64,000 nt of DNA from Neisseria perflava (GCF_019334725.1 NZ_CP079818.1:1364001-1428000); one strand, 5' to 3'. Shown: positions 16,372-24,491, counted from the stretch's first letter. The notes: generated by a model from the letters alone, not told the origin. Numbers and translations are program-made.

Positions 16372-17358
16372 TTAGAGTAGATCCTGGATGGCTGAACGCT
16401 CTTCTTCCAATTCGGCCAGCGTAGCGGCAATACGTTTTTGGCTGAATTCGTCCGACAAATCCAAGCCCTGGACGATGCGGTAGCTGCCTTCGTTACAAAT
16501 GACGGGGAAGCCGAAAATCAAACCTTCGGGAATGCCGTAAGAGCCGTCGGATGGAACGCCCATGGTTATCCATTTACCACTGCTGCCGAGCAACCAGTCG
16601 CGCAGGTGGTAGATGGCGGCATTAGCGGCGGAGGCCGCGGATGATGAACCGCGTGCGGCAATAATGGCGGCACCACGTTCGGCGATTTTCGGCATGAAGA
16701 CTTCGGTGTTCCAGTCGGGTTCGGTAATCATGTCTTGGACGGACTCGCCGTTGCTGGTGGCGTAGCGGTAGTCGGCGTACATGGTCGGGCTATGGTTGCC
16801 CCAGACGCACATTTGCTCGATGGAAGTAATCGGGCGGTTGATTTTTTCGGCAATTTGACTGACGGCACGGTGGTGGTCGAGACGCATCAGGGCGGTGAAA
16901 TTTTCCGGCGGGATGTCGGGTGCGGATTTCATGGCGATGTAGGCGTTGGTATTGGCCGGATTGCCGACGACGAGGACTTTAACGTTGCGATTGGCAACTT
17001 TGTTCAACGCCGCGCCTTGTACTTTGAAAATTTCGCCATTGGCGTGCAGTAAATCGGCGCGCTCCATGCCTTGCGTGCGCGGGCGCGCTCCAATCAAGAG
17101 GGCAATGTCGGCATCTTTGAAGGCGACTTCGGGGTCATCTGTGGCGAAGATGTCGGCAAGGAGTGGGAAGGCGCAATCCTGCATTTCCATAATTACGCCG
17201 CGCAATGCCTGTTGTGCCTGCGGCAGGTCGAGCAGCTGCAGGATAACGGGTTGGTCGCGTCCTAGCATGATGCCGCCTGCGATACGGAAAAGGGTGGCGT
17301 AGGCGATTTGGCCTGCTGCGCCGGTAACGGCGATTCGGACGGGTGGCTTGAGGGTCAT
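16372..17358 (-). CDS. mdh: NAD-dependent malate dehydrogenase
   Basis: 328 residues, LDH/MDH superfamily. N-terminal NAD site TGAAGQIAYATLFRIA; substrate loop GARPRTQGMERADLL (the Arg residues select dicarboxylates); VGNPANTNAYIA; catalytic Asp-His pair in LDHHRA and VWGNHSPTMYAD. Interconverts malate and oxaloacetate in the TCA cycle. This cytosolic type resembles the chloroplast/cytosol MDH group. As I recall, meningococci and gonococci use a membrane malate:quinone oxidoreductase and lack this gene, so its presence fits a commensal species. Confidence 0.94.
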   Translation of the reverse strand: MTLKPPVRIAVTGAAGQIAYATLFRIAGGIMLGRDQPVILQLLDLPQAQQALRGVIMEMQDCAFPLLADIFATDDPEVAFKDADIALLIGARPRTQGMERADLLHANGEIFKVQGAALNKVANRNVKVLVVGNPANTNAYIAMKSAPDIPPENFTALMRLDHHRAVSQIAEKINRPITSIEQMCVWGNHSPTMYADYRYATSNGESVQDMITEPDWNTEVFMPKIAERGAAIIAARGSSSAASAANAAIYHLRDWLLGSSGKWITMGVPSDGSYGIPEGLIFGFPVICNEGSYRIVQGLDLSDEFSQKRIAATLAELEEERSAIQDLL

Positions 17359-17430
17359 ATTTTTCCTTTTGAAGTCTTTGTTTTACTTGATTTTCGGATT
17401 ATAGCAGTATTATAGGGAGAATGATGTAGA

Positions 17431-17464
17431 AAGGCCGTCTGAAATTTGATTTTCAGACGGCCTT
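17431..17464. terminator. Inverted DUS pair after phoH
   Basis: AAGGCCGTCTGAAA, short loop, TTTCAGACGGCCTT. Immediately 3' of phoH on the reverse strand. Confidence 0.75.
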
Positions 17465-17479
17465 AAGTATTTGAAAAGA

Positions 17480-18454
17480 TTATTCGTCGTTTTTCTTTTC
17501 AGCTTGTTCTTCTGCTGCTTCATAGGCTTCGACGATTTTCTGTACCAAAGGATGGCGGACAACGTCTTCGCTGGTGAAGGTGTGGAAATACAGGCCTTCT
17601 ACGTCGCGCAGTTTTTCGCGTGCATCTTTCAAGCCGGATTTGATGTTGCGCGGCAGGTCGATTTGGCTGATGTCGCCGGTAATGACTGCTTTGGCACCGA
17701 AGCCGATACGGGTTAGGAACATTTTCATTTGTTCGGGCGTGGTGTTTTGCGCTTCGTCCAAGATGACATACGCGCCATTTAAGGTACGGCCGCGCATATA
17801 GGCCAGCGGCGCAATTTCAATCAAACCTTTTTCCATCAGTTTGGTTACGCGGTCAAAGCCCATCAAGTCATAAAGCGCATCATAAAGCGGTCGCAGGTAG
17901 GGATCGACTTTTTGCGCTAAATCGCCCGGCAGGAAGCCTAATTTTTCGCCTGCTTCGACTGCAGGGCGCACCAAAACGATGCGTTCGATTTGGTGTTTTT
18001 CCATGGCATCAACTGCGGCGGCAACGGCAAGATAGGTTTTGCCTGTACCGGCAGGGCCTAAACCGAACACGACATCGTGGTTGAGCAAGGCGCGGATATA
18101 GCCGTTTTGGCGCGGTGTGCGGCCGCCGATGCTGCCGCGTTTAGTGCGGAAATAGTATTGTTGGTCGTGGTGTTTTTCTTCGTGTTTTTCATCTGCGGTT
18201 TTGGCTTCAACGGCCGCGAGGCTGATGGCGTTGTCGTCCAAGTCGCCTTTTTCTGCGGCTTCGGCAAGCGATAGCAAGGCACGGCGGCCGGCGTGTGCCA
18301 GTTCGCCCATGAAGGTGAAATGTTCGAAGCGGCGGCTGATTTGGATATCAAGGGCTTTGCCTAAGACTTCGAGATTGCTGTCGAGCGCGCCGCACAGGCG
18401 TTGCAACACGGTATTGTCAATTTCTTCAAATTGCAGATGGACGGTGTGGGTCAT
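17480..18454 (-). CDS. PhoH-family ATPase (YbeZ-like)
   Basis: 324 residues. Walker A GPAGTGKTYLA, the PhoH signature VRPAVEAGEKLGFLPG, AYMRGRTL, Walker B VILDEAQNT and sensor region ITGDISQIDLP. PhoH/YbeZ proteins are cytosolic ATPases that work with the endoribonuclease YbeY in rRNA maturation; ybeY is normally the next gene, but downstream here lies mdh. The C-terminus is rich in Glu and Lys (AEEQAEKKNDE). Divergent from azlC. Confidence 0.92.
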   Translation of the reverse strand: MTHTVHLQFEEIDNTVLQRLCGALDSNLEVLGKALDIQISRRFEHFTFMGELAHAGRRALLSLAEAAEKGDLDDNAISLAAVEAKTADEKHEEKHHDQQYYFRTKRGSIGGRTPRQNGYIRALLNHDVVFGLGPAGTGKTYLAVAAAVDAMEKHQIERIVLVRPAVEAGEKLGFLPGDLAQKVDPYLRPLYDALYDLMGFDRVTKLMEKGLIEIAPLAYMRGRTLNGAYVILDEAQNTTPEQMKMFLTRIGFGAKAVITGDISQIDLPRNIKSGLKDAREKLRDVEGLYFHTFTSEDVVRHPLVQKIVEAYEAAEEQAEKKNDE

Positions 18455-18497
18455 ATCGGTTTCCGTGATAAATCTATTTTTCCGTATTATACCCTTG

Positions 18498-18519
18498 TTC
18501 AGACGGCATGCTTTATAAT
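18498..18519 (+). promoter_or_regulatory. AT-dialect DUS next to azlC -10 box
   Basis: TTCAGACGGCAT (18498-18509, meningococcal-type AT DUS) followed by TATAAT (18514-18519), about 35 bp before azlC. No convincing -35 box at the expected spacing. Confidence 0.45.
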
Positions 18520-18554
18520 ACGTCGCTTCTTTTTGATAAACCGTTTCAATTAAA

Positions 18555-19265
18555 ATGAGTCATACTATTTCCCCGCAGTCTGAATTTCTGCGCGGTATCA
18601 AAGAATGTTCCCCCATGCTGATCGGCTTGTTGCCGTGGGCGCTGATTTTGGGCATGCAGGGCGGACAAAAGGGCATGAGTTGGCTGGAAATGCTGCTGAT
18701 GACGGGCATGAACTTTGCCGGAGGTTCGGAATTTGCCGCAGTCAATTTGTGGGCAAATCCCTTGCCGATTCTGCTGATTGCAACGGTAACGTTTATGATC
18801 AATTCGCGCCATATCCTGATGGGTGCGGCGATTGCGCCCTATATGAGGGATATGCCGCTGAAAAAGGCGATGCCTGCGCTGTTTGTAATGTGTGATGAAA
18901 GCTGGGCAATGGCGTTTGCTGAAATTCAAAAGCGTAAGGCGGCAGGTTTGCCTGCGTTCAATATGCCGTTTTATGCCGGCGTGTGCTTTATTTTGTATGT
19001 AACTTGGATTGGTTTTGCGGCGTTTGGCGCGGCAGTCGGTCCGATGTTCGGCGATGTGGCGGCTTGGGGCTTCGGCATGGCGTTTCCTGCAGTGTTTTTG
19101 GTGTTGCTGCGCGGGATGTGGAAGAGCTTTGCGGCTTCACGCCCTTGGTTTGTCAGCCTGATTGTGGCGTGCGCAACCTATTTGACCGTGGATGGCGCAT
19201 GGTATGTTCCGGCCGGAACGTTGTCTGGCTTGTTGGCGGCGTATTTGTGGGGAGAGCAAAAATGA
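18555..19265 (+). CDS. azlC: Branched-chain amino acid exporter, large subunit AzlC
   Basis: 236 residues, five or more hydrophobic helices, with the family pattern near the N-terminus (IKECSPMLIGLLPWALILGMQ) and NSRHILMGA. AzlC pairs with AzlD to export branched-chain amino acids (BrnFE/YgaZH type). The stop overlaps the azlD start (ATGA), indicating translational coupling. Inner membrane. Confidence 0.9.
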   Translation: MSHTISPQSEFLRGIKECSPMLIGLLPWALILGMQGGQKGMSWLEMLLMTGMNFAGGSEFAAVNLWANPLPILLIATVTFMINSRHILMGAAIAPYMRDMPLKKAMPALFVMCDESWAMAFAEIQKRKAAGLPAFNMPFYAGVCFILYVTWIGFAAFGAAVGPMFGDVAAWGFGMAFPAVFLVLLRGMWKSFAASRPWFVSLIVACATYLTVDGAWYVPAGTLSGLLAAYLWGEQK

Positions 19266-19570
19266 AGGATTTGTTGTCGCTGCAATCGTTTCTGCTGTTT
19301 TTAAGCATGTTGGCTGTTACCTATTCAACCCGATTAATCGGCTTTTTTGCATTACGCAACCGTACGTTGAGCCGTCGCGCGCAAGTGGTTATGGAGGCCG
19401 CGCCGGGCTGTGTGTTGATTTCCGTGATTGCACCTTATTTTGTATCAGATAAACCGCATGAGCTGATTGCCATTGCTTTGACGGTATTGGCGGCCAGCCG
19501 GTTTTCGATGTTGGTAACGGTCTTAATCGGCGTTGGCACTTCGGGCATACTCGGTTATTTGATGAAATAA
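19262..19570 (+). CDS. azlD: Branched-chain amino acid exporter, small subunit AzlD
   Basis: 102 residues, three to four membrane helices, AzlD/BrnE family (FLSMLAVTYSTRLIGFF, MEAAPGCVLISVIAPYF). Overlaps azlC by 4 nt (ATGA). Small partner of the AzlC permease; both are needed for transport in characterised homologues. Confidence 0.88.
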   Translation: MKDLLSLQSFLLFLSMLAVTYSTRLIGFFALRNRTLSRRAQVVMEAAPGCVLISVIAPYFVSDKPHELIAIALTVLAASRFSMLVTVLIGVGTSGILGYLMK

Positions 19571-19576
19571 AAAATT

Positions 19577-19612
19577 TTCAGACGGCCTTACTTGTTATAA
19601 TGGCCGTCTGAA
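19577..19612. promoter_or_regulatory. Inverted DUS pair with rlmB -10 box in the loop
   Basis: TTCAGACGGCC (19577-19587) and GGCCGTCTGAA (19602-19612) enclose a loop containing TATAAT (19596-19601), 32 bp before the rlmB start. The element can end azlCD and also start rlmB transcription. Confidence 0.55.
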
Positions 19613-19632
19613 TTTTTTGATAAAGCAAAAAC

Positions 19633-20382
19633 ATGGCAAACCAACGACTCATCTATGGCTTTCACGCCGTCAATGCCCGTTTGTGGCAAAACCCGAAATC
19701 GATTACCGAACTCTATATCCAAGAGGGCAAATCCGATGCGCGCACCCGCGATGTATTGGATAAGGCGGCCTCTGAAAACGTACGCGTGCATTTTGCTGAT
19801 GCCGACCGCCTGAATGCCATCAGCAAAGGGGCGCGTCATCAGGGCGTGGTCGGGTTTATCGATGCCTCCAAAAACCATGTTCACTTGGAAGATGTGTTGG
19901 AAAACCTGAGCGAACCGCCGTTTTTGCTGGTATTGGACGGCATTACCGACCCGCACAACCTCGGCGCGTGTCTGCGTACTGCCGATGCGATGGGCGTGCA
20001 TGCCGTGATTGCGCCCAAAGACAAAAGCGCCGGCCTGAATGCGACCGTCAGCAAAGTTGCCTGTGGTGCGGCGGAAACTGTGCCGTATATTACCGTAACC
20101 AATCTTGCCCGTACTTTGCGTGAATTGAAAGAGTACGGCATTTGGATTGTCGGCACGGACATGGGCGGCGACTCCGACCTTTACCACTGCGACTTGCCCG
20201 ACAGCGTGGCCTGGGTAATGGGCAACGAAGGCGAAGGCATGCGCCGCCTGACGCGCGAACATTGCGATATGCTGGTATCGATTCCAATGTTTGGCACGGT
20301 AGAAAGCATGAACGTTTCCGTCAGCGCAGGCATGGTATTGAGCGAAACCCGCCGTCAACGGGTGTTGAAAGCAGAGAAATAA
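19633..20382 (+). CDS. rlmB: 23S rRNA (guanosine-2251-2'-O)-methyltransferase
   Basis: 249 residues. N-terminal substrate-binding domain (IYGFHAVNARL) and C-terminal SPOUT knot with the three family motifs: DGITDPHNLGACLRTADA (motif 1), WVMGNEGEGMRRLTREHCD (motif 2) and IPMFGTVESMNVSVSAG (motif 3). Methylates Gm2251 in the peptidyl-transferase P loop. A DUS hairpin with a promoter-like box precedes it. Confidence 0.95.
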   Translation: MANQRLIYGFHAVNARLWQNPKSITELYIQEGKSDARTRDVLDKAASENVRVHFADADRLNAISKGARHQGVVGFIDASKNHVHLEDVLENLSEPPFLLVLDGITDPHNLGACLRTADAMGVHAVIAPKDKSAGLNATVSKVACGAAETVPYITVTNLARTLRELKEYGIWIVGTDMGGDSDLYHCDLPDSVAWVMGNEGEGMRRLTREHCDMLVSIPMFGTVESMNVSVSAGMVLSETRRQRVLKAEK

Positions 20383-20400
20383 CGCTTAGGTTTGTGAACA

Positions 20401-20448
20401 GAAAACGTCGTCTGAAAACCGGAAATTTGGTTTTCAGACGACGTTTGT
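20401..20448 (+). terminator. rlmB terminator, GTCGTCTGAA-type pair
   Basis: AACGTCGTCTGAAAACC and complement GGTTTTCAGACGACGTT around a short loop. Longer stem than usual, and of the non-native CGTCGTCTGAA form. Confidence 0.75.
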
Positions 20449-20465
20449 TATAGGCGGATTAGCAC

Positions 20466-20593
20466 CGTCATTCCCGCGCAGGCGGGAATCCATCGTAAAA
20501 CTTGAGAAACCCTTATTTGAAAAACAGTTTCCGAATTTCAAAAATAGATTCCCGCCGTAGCCTGTCCTCGCGTAGGCGGGGGCGGGAATGACG
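20466..20593. repeat. dRS3-flanked neisserial repeat
   Basis: Left end contains the perfect dRS3 ATTCCCGCGCAGGCGGGAAT (20470-20489). The right end carries another degenerate, longer copy (20548-20589). The outer CGTCATTCCCGC and GCGGGAATGACG are inverted. This is the typical neisserial dRS3/RS intergenic repeat, a known substrate for recombination and phage integration. Confidence 0.85.
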
Positions 20594-20691
20594 ACAACCG
20601 GTAAATTGCGTAACGAGAATAAAGTAACTTAGATATAGGTATTTTTTATTTGAATTTAGACTATTGACGGTTTAACTTCCTCCTACATAGC

Positions 20692-20737
20692 AAACGTCGT
20701 CTGAAAACCAGATTTCCAGTTTTCAGACGACGTTTTA
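20692..20737. terminator. GTCGTCTGAA-type pair after ldh
   Basis: AACGTCGTCTGAAAAC and complement GTTTTCAGACGACGTT; second copy of the element at 20401. Lies just after the out-of-frame end of ldh. Confidence 0.7.
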
Positions 20738-20827
20738 TTCAGAGGCTATTCTATTTATCCGACCATTTCATCGACTTTGCGTTGATAGCTTTTCAACAGC
20801 TCCGCCGAGCGGGCAAAGCGTTCGGCT

Positions 20828-21694
20828 TCATCGTTCAATGATGCGTACCGCACCTTGGCGGTTGACGACGGTCGGTACGCCGATATACACACCGTTTTGT
20901 CCGAACTCGCCTTCTAGCAAGGTGGAAACGGGCAATACGACGCCTTGATTGTGCAGGATGGCGTTGGAGATGCGGCTTAAGCCCATGCCGATGCCGTGGC
21001 TGGTCGTGCCTTTGGCGGCGATGACTTCGTAGGCGGCATTGCGCACGTTGTTATAGATTTTGTCCATACGCGCCTGCCCGTCTTCCGATTGTTCCAGCAT
21101 CTTCTGAACCGACATACCGGCGATGTTGGCGGTGCTCCAAAGCGCAATGATGCTGTCGCCGTGTTCGCCGATCATCATGGCATCGACGCTCCAAGGCGCG
21201 ACGTCGAACTCGTTGCCCAAGCAAACGCGGAAACGGGCGGAGTCAAGGATGGTGCCCGAGCCGATAACGCGCTCTTTGGGCAGGCCTGAGAAGCGCAGAA
21301 CGGTATAAGACAGTACGTCCACAGGATTGGAGGCAACCAAGAAGATACCGTCAAAGCCGGAAGCCATGACTTTCGAAACGATGTCGTGGAAGATGCGCAG
21401 GTTTTTGTTGATTAAGTCCAAACGGGTTTCGCCGGGTGCCTGCGCCGCGCCCGCGCAAATACACACGATGTCTGCATCCGAACAATCATCGTAATCGCCG
21501 ACGTAAATGCGTGCAGGCGAAGCGGCATAAGGCATTCCGTGGCGGAAGTCGCGCGCCTCGCCTTCAGCACGCGTGCGGTTGATGTCGATTAAAACCATAT
21601 CGTCGCACAAGGCTTGGTTGAGCATGGAATAGGCGTAGCTGACACCGACCGCACCCAAGCCCACAACGACTACTTTGTTACCAACTTTTTTCAT
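20828..21694 (-). CDS. ldh: L-lactate dehydrogenase (NAD), C-terminus lost by frameshift
   Basis: 288 residues from the ATG at 21694 (AGGA upstream) to the stop at 20828. NAD site GLGAVGVSYAYSML, substrate loop GAAQAPGETRLDL, VASNPVDVLSYTV, and catalytic His in GEHGDS: an L-lactate dehydrogenase. Full-length family members are about 315 residues. The missing C-terminal helix is present in another frame: from about 20850 to the stop at 20755 the DNA encodes SLNDEAERFARSAELLKSYQ and on to DEMVG. Loss of 11 nt between two copies of TCATTGAACG would explain the shift. May be inactive. Lies in a stretch with GTCGTCTGAA-type DUS. Confidence 0.85.
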   Translation of the reverse strand: MKKVGNKVVVVGLGAVGVSYAYSMLNQALCDDMVLIDINRTRAEGEARDFRHGMPYAASPARIYVGDYDDCSDADIVCICAGAAQAPGETRLDLINKNLRIFHDIVSKVMASGFDGIFLVASNPVDVLSYTVLRFSGLPKERVIGSGTILDSARFRVCLGNEFDVAPWSVDAMMIGEHGDSIIALWSTANIAGMSVQKMLEQSEDGQARMDKIYNNVRNAAYEVIAAKGTTSHGIGMGLSRISNAILHNQGVVLPVSTLLEGEFGQNGVYIGVPTVVNRQGAVRIIER

Positions 21695-21758
21695 GTTTAT
21701 TCCTGTTTGTTTGTGAATAGGAATTATTAATAACACTTGGACGGGATGGCGTCAAATT

Positions 21759-21950
21759 TCAGACGACCTCTACCCGCAGCACATCCACAATCAACTTAAA
21801 CACATTCGAATGCCCGCGGCGGCTGGGGAATAGAGGTAAAGCGGATCGTAAGTAATGGCGTATTCGGGGAAGAGCTCGACCAGTTGTCCCGAATGGAGTG
21901 CATCTGCCAAGCTCATACTGTGCTATCCACGCGATGCCGAGGTCGTCTGA
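21759..21950 (-). pseudogene. LysR-type regulator remnant (C-terminal fragment)
   Basis: On the reverse strand, pieces of a LysR substrate-binding domain can be read in shifting frames: DDLGIAWIAQYE, then SLADALHSGQLVELFPEYAI and PLYLYSP, then RRGHSNVFKLIVDVLRVEVV to a TGA at 21759. At least two frameshifts, no N-terminus and no HTH. Ends in AGGTCGTCTGAA. Decayed neighbour of ldh. Confidence 0.7.
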
Positions 21951-22154
21951 AAAGAGTTTCGGAAAAATTTTTATACCAATATTTTAAAAACGGCGTTCTA
22001 GCAAAGTTGATACTTATCTGAGAATTCATGTAAGAATAATGTTTTTTAAAACAATAGTATAGCTTGATTTTTGCACAAGAAAAAGGTTGCCATCCTATGA
22101 AATGCTCTGTATGCTTTCAAACACGTTTTGTTGATAAATTCAAGAGAATTAAAA
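21951..22154. other. AT-rich upstream region of the ATPase/TOPRIM pair
   Basis: About 200 bp, low GC, no DUS and no gene. Base composition changes sharply here relative to ldh, marking the left edge of the foreign segment. It presumably holds the promoter of the ATPase gene, but no clear boxes are seen. Confidence 0.5.
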
Positions 22155-23420
22155 ATGAAAATTAACTATTTGGAAATTAAAGGATTTAAAAGTATCCAAA
22201 ATGTAGAGCTAAAAGATGTTTCTCCTTTTATGGTTTTAGCGGGGGCAAACGGTACGGGTAAAAGCAATTTTGTCGATGCCTTGGCATTTTTATCAAAAGT
22301 GATTGATATGGGAGTGAGCAAGGCAGTATCTGAGTTTGGTGGTGTGAAAAACTTAATTGATCCAAAACAGAAAAATGAGATTATCAGCTATCGAATAAAT
22401 GCAGAGATTGAAGAACAAGTATATGAATATGAAATAGATATTCTTCTAAGTAAATCATCGTTACTCCCCTCATTGCCTACAGTGCCTGTATCGGTGAAAC
22501 ATGAATATTTGAAAATTTTTAAAAATGGAAAAACTATTTTTGACAGTAGTGAGGAAGCTCGAAAATTAGAATTAAAGAAAAAAGAAGGAAATGAAAATAA
22601 GTTTGTAGAATATCTATCCTCAATTTTATTAGGGATAACTGGTGGAACTGTTTTGGGGGCATTAAAAAATAGTGATGAAATGAGTAAGGAAATCGTTAAA
22701 GGTGCAATGACGGGTATTATTCTTAAATTTTTAAGTGATAATAAAAATTCATTAGATACCAGCATATTGTACCAAAATAATTCATTTAATTTACTTAAAG
22801 ATGTAAAGATATTTCGTATAGATCCTTTTAAAATCAAAGATCTTCGCAATAATGCCAATAACCCTGAAAAGCTGAATACAGACGGTAGCAATATTGCTGC
22901 AGTGTTAGAACATCTTGAGGATAACGACGAATTACGCGAGCAAATCATTGAATGGATGGGTGTGATTGTCCCCGAAATGCAGCAACTCTCTGTTCAAACG
23001 CAAAAAATTGATGACTCAAAAGGGTTATTTTTCGAGGAAGACAGCGGTAATCGTTTCCCCGCCCATATGGTTTCGGACGGCACAATTTATGCCTTATGTT
23101 TGTTGGTTGCCGTTTTAACGCGTGTAAAACAGCCCGGCATTACCATCATTGAAGAACCTGAGCGTGGCTTACATCCGAAAGCTATCAGTGAACTGATCGG
23201 CTTTATACGTGAATATGTAAGCCCTCACCATCCAATTATTCTGACAACTCATAGTGAATCGGTAGTGCGTAGCTTGGAATTGGAAGAGTTGTATTTTGTC
23301 AGTAAATCTCAAGGCAAAACCCAAATTAAAGATGTTCGGAAGTCCGGTGTCGATAAAAACAAAATTCCGTTAGATACGGCTTGGCTGACCAATCTGCTGG
23401 GAGGAGGATTGCCATGGTAA
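22155..23420 (+). CDS. AAA/ABC-type ATPase (AAA_21-like), putative defence ATPase
   Basis: 421 residues from ATG 22155; the nine preceding in-frame codons are not a likely start. SMC/OLD-type ATPase: MKINYLEIKGFKSIQ opening, Walker A GANGTGKS (residues 30-37), signature-like VSDGTIYAL, Walker B ITIIEEPERGLHP, and H-loop LTTHSESVVRSL. This layout is that of the AAA_21 group, common in anti-phage systems. The gene is visibly AT-rich and overlaps the downstream TOPRIM gene by 7 nt, so the two are translationally coupled. There is no nuclease domain of its own; the partner supplies a TOPRIM fold. Function inferred. Confidence 0.8.
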   Translation: MKINYLEIKGFKSIQNVELKDVSPFMVLAGANGTGKSNFVDALAFLSKVIDMGVSKAVSEFGGVKNLIDPKQKNEIISYRINAEIEEQVYEYEIDILLSKSSLLPSLPTVPVSVKHEYLKIFKNGKTIFDSSEEARKLELKKKEGNENKFVEYLSSILLGITGGTVLGALKNSDEMSKEIVKGAMTGIILKFLSDNKNSLDTSILYQNNSFNLLKDVKIFRIDPFKIKDLRNNANNPEKLNTDGSNIAAVLEHLEDNDELREQIIEWMGVIVPEMQQLSVQTQKIDDSKGLFFEEDSGNRFPAHMVSDGTIYALCLLVAVLTRVKQPGITIIEEPERGLHPKAISELIGFIREYVSPHHPIILTTHSESVVRSLELEELYFVSKSQGKTQIKDVRKSGVDKNKIPLDTAWLTNLLGGGLPW

Positions 23421-23986
23421 AAGTCGGATTTATTGTTGAAGGGTCATGCGAAAAGATTATTATCGAATCAGAGGCATTCAAGACCTTTTTACACAGGAAT
23501 GATTTTGAATTGATTGAACCTGTTGTTGATGCCAATGGCGCAGGTAATTTATTGCCTCATAATATTGAGCCCTTTATTGGTGTTTTGGAAGCAAATGGAG
23601 CAGAAAGACTGTATATTTTGACGGATTCGGACGGACTCCCTGTTGAAGGTGTTAAGGAAAGAATCAGCCACGCGAAAATTACTGCCTATTTTATTGCGGT
23701 TAAAGCGATAGAAGCATGGTTTCTAGCAGATACTCAAGCCATGAAAAAATTTTTAGAAATTGAAGATTTTGAGGGAGAACAGTTTCCGGAAGAGACGCCC
23801 GAATTGCCTTGGGACAGAATCAGCAAAATTGTCAAAGAAACCGGTTCTGCCAGAGGACCGGGAAACAAAGTTGGCTTTGCTAAGAAGATGATTAAATATT
23901 GGGAATTTTCAATCGAAAATGCTGCCACGCATCCAAACTGTCCGAGTGCAAAATGTGTTGTTGCACATTTTCAATCTAATAGATAA
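23414..23986 (+). CDS. TOPRIM-like protein (DUF4276 type), partner of the ATPase
   Basis: 190 residues. TOPRIM pattern: Glu9 in FIVEGSCEK, then Asp71 and Asp73 in LYILTDSDG. A later motif, VKAIEAWFLADTQAMKKFL, is typical of DUF4276/DUF3226 proteins as I remember them. TOPRIM folds with these acidic residues cleave or process nucleic acid using Mg2+. Starts inside the ATPase gene (ATGGTAA overlap). Paired ATPase + TOPRIM genes occur in OLD-like and PARIS anti-phage systems; assignment to one of them is not possible by eye. Confidence 0.72.
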   Translation: MVKVGFIVEGSCEKIIIESEAFKTFLHRNDFELIEPVVDANGAGNLLPHNIEPFIGVLEANGAERLYILTDSDGLPVEGVKERISHAKITAYFIAVKAIEAWFLADTQAMKKFLEIEDFEGEQFPEETPELPWDRISKIVKETGSARGPGNKVGFAKKMIKYWEFSIENAATHPNCPSAKCVVAHFQSNR

Positions 23987-24072
23987 AAATCGTCTGAACG
24001 TATAGTTTAAAGATGGTCAATAATATTGCTCTACCATCTCTATATTGAAAATTTTTCTAATCTTTCTAAGAT

Positions 24073-24118
24073 AAAAAGGTCGTCTGAAAACCAAGTTTAT
24101 TTTTCAGACGACATTTTT
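24073..24118 (+). terminator. Terminator of the ATPase/TOPRIM operon (GTCGTCTGAA pair)
   Basis: AAGGTCGTCTGAAAA and TTTTCAGACGACATT with T7 following. The mucosa-type DUS dialect flanks the foreign operon. Confidence 0.8.
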
Positions 24119-24374
24119 TTATAATTTGCTATTAAAAAATAATATTCTGGCGTTGAGTTATCAGTCATAGAATTAAGTGCTTCTAGGCAGATTTACTAGA
24201 TTGACTTAGGTATTGCTATTGAAATCCGAATCTTCGGACCTCTTTTTAACTTTGCAGCAAGCCAAAGAATATCCCATTATTTCCTATTTGGAAAATATGC
24301 TGTTCGTAAATTGAGATTTATTGCTTAATCATTTATCCGTACAATCCGCCTCATCAAATATTAAGGAGGCAGTG
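24119..24374. other. Non-coding scar region before dioxygenase remnant
   Basis: AT-rich. A forward frame from about 24214 reads LLLKSESSDLFLTLQQAKEY and stops at a TGA near 24318; it may be another gene fragment but is not recognisable. A TACAAT -10-like box and AAGGAGG before 24375 belong to the dioxygenase remnant. Confidence 0.35.
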
Positions 24375-24491
24375 ATGAAAAAAATGCCTGTATTGTTTGT
24401 CGGGCATGGTAGCCCGATGAATGTGTTGGATAAGGAAAATCCTTTCAATACCCACTATTTTTATGACTTAGGCAAGATTTTGTCGGGCTGA
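24375..24491 (+). pseudogene. N-terminal remnant of a YgiD/LigB-type extradiol dioxygenase
   Basis: 38 codons: MKKMPVLFVGHGSPMNVLDK, then a short tail ending in ILSG and TGA. GHGSPMN is the N-terminal signature of 4,5-DOPA extradiol dioxygenase-like proteins (YgiD, about 260 residues). The strong AAGGAGG site is intact, but the sequence leaves the family after residue 35 and abuts the end of rluB (24531), so the rest was deleted. Confidence 0.75.
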
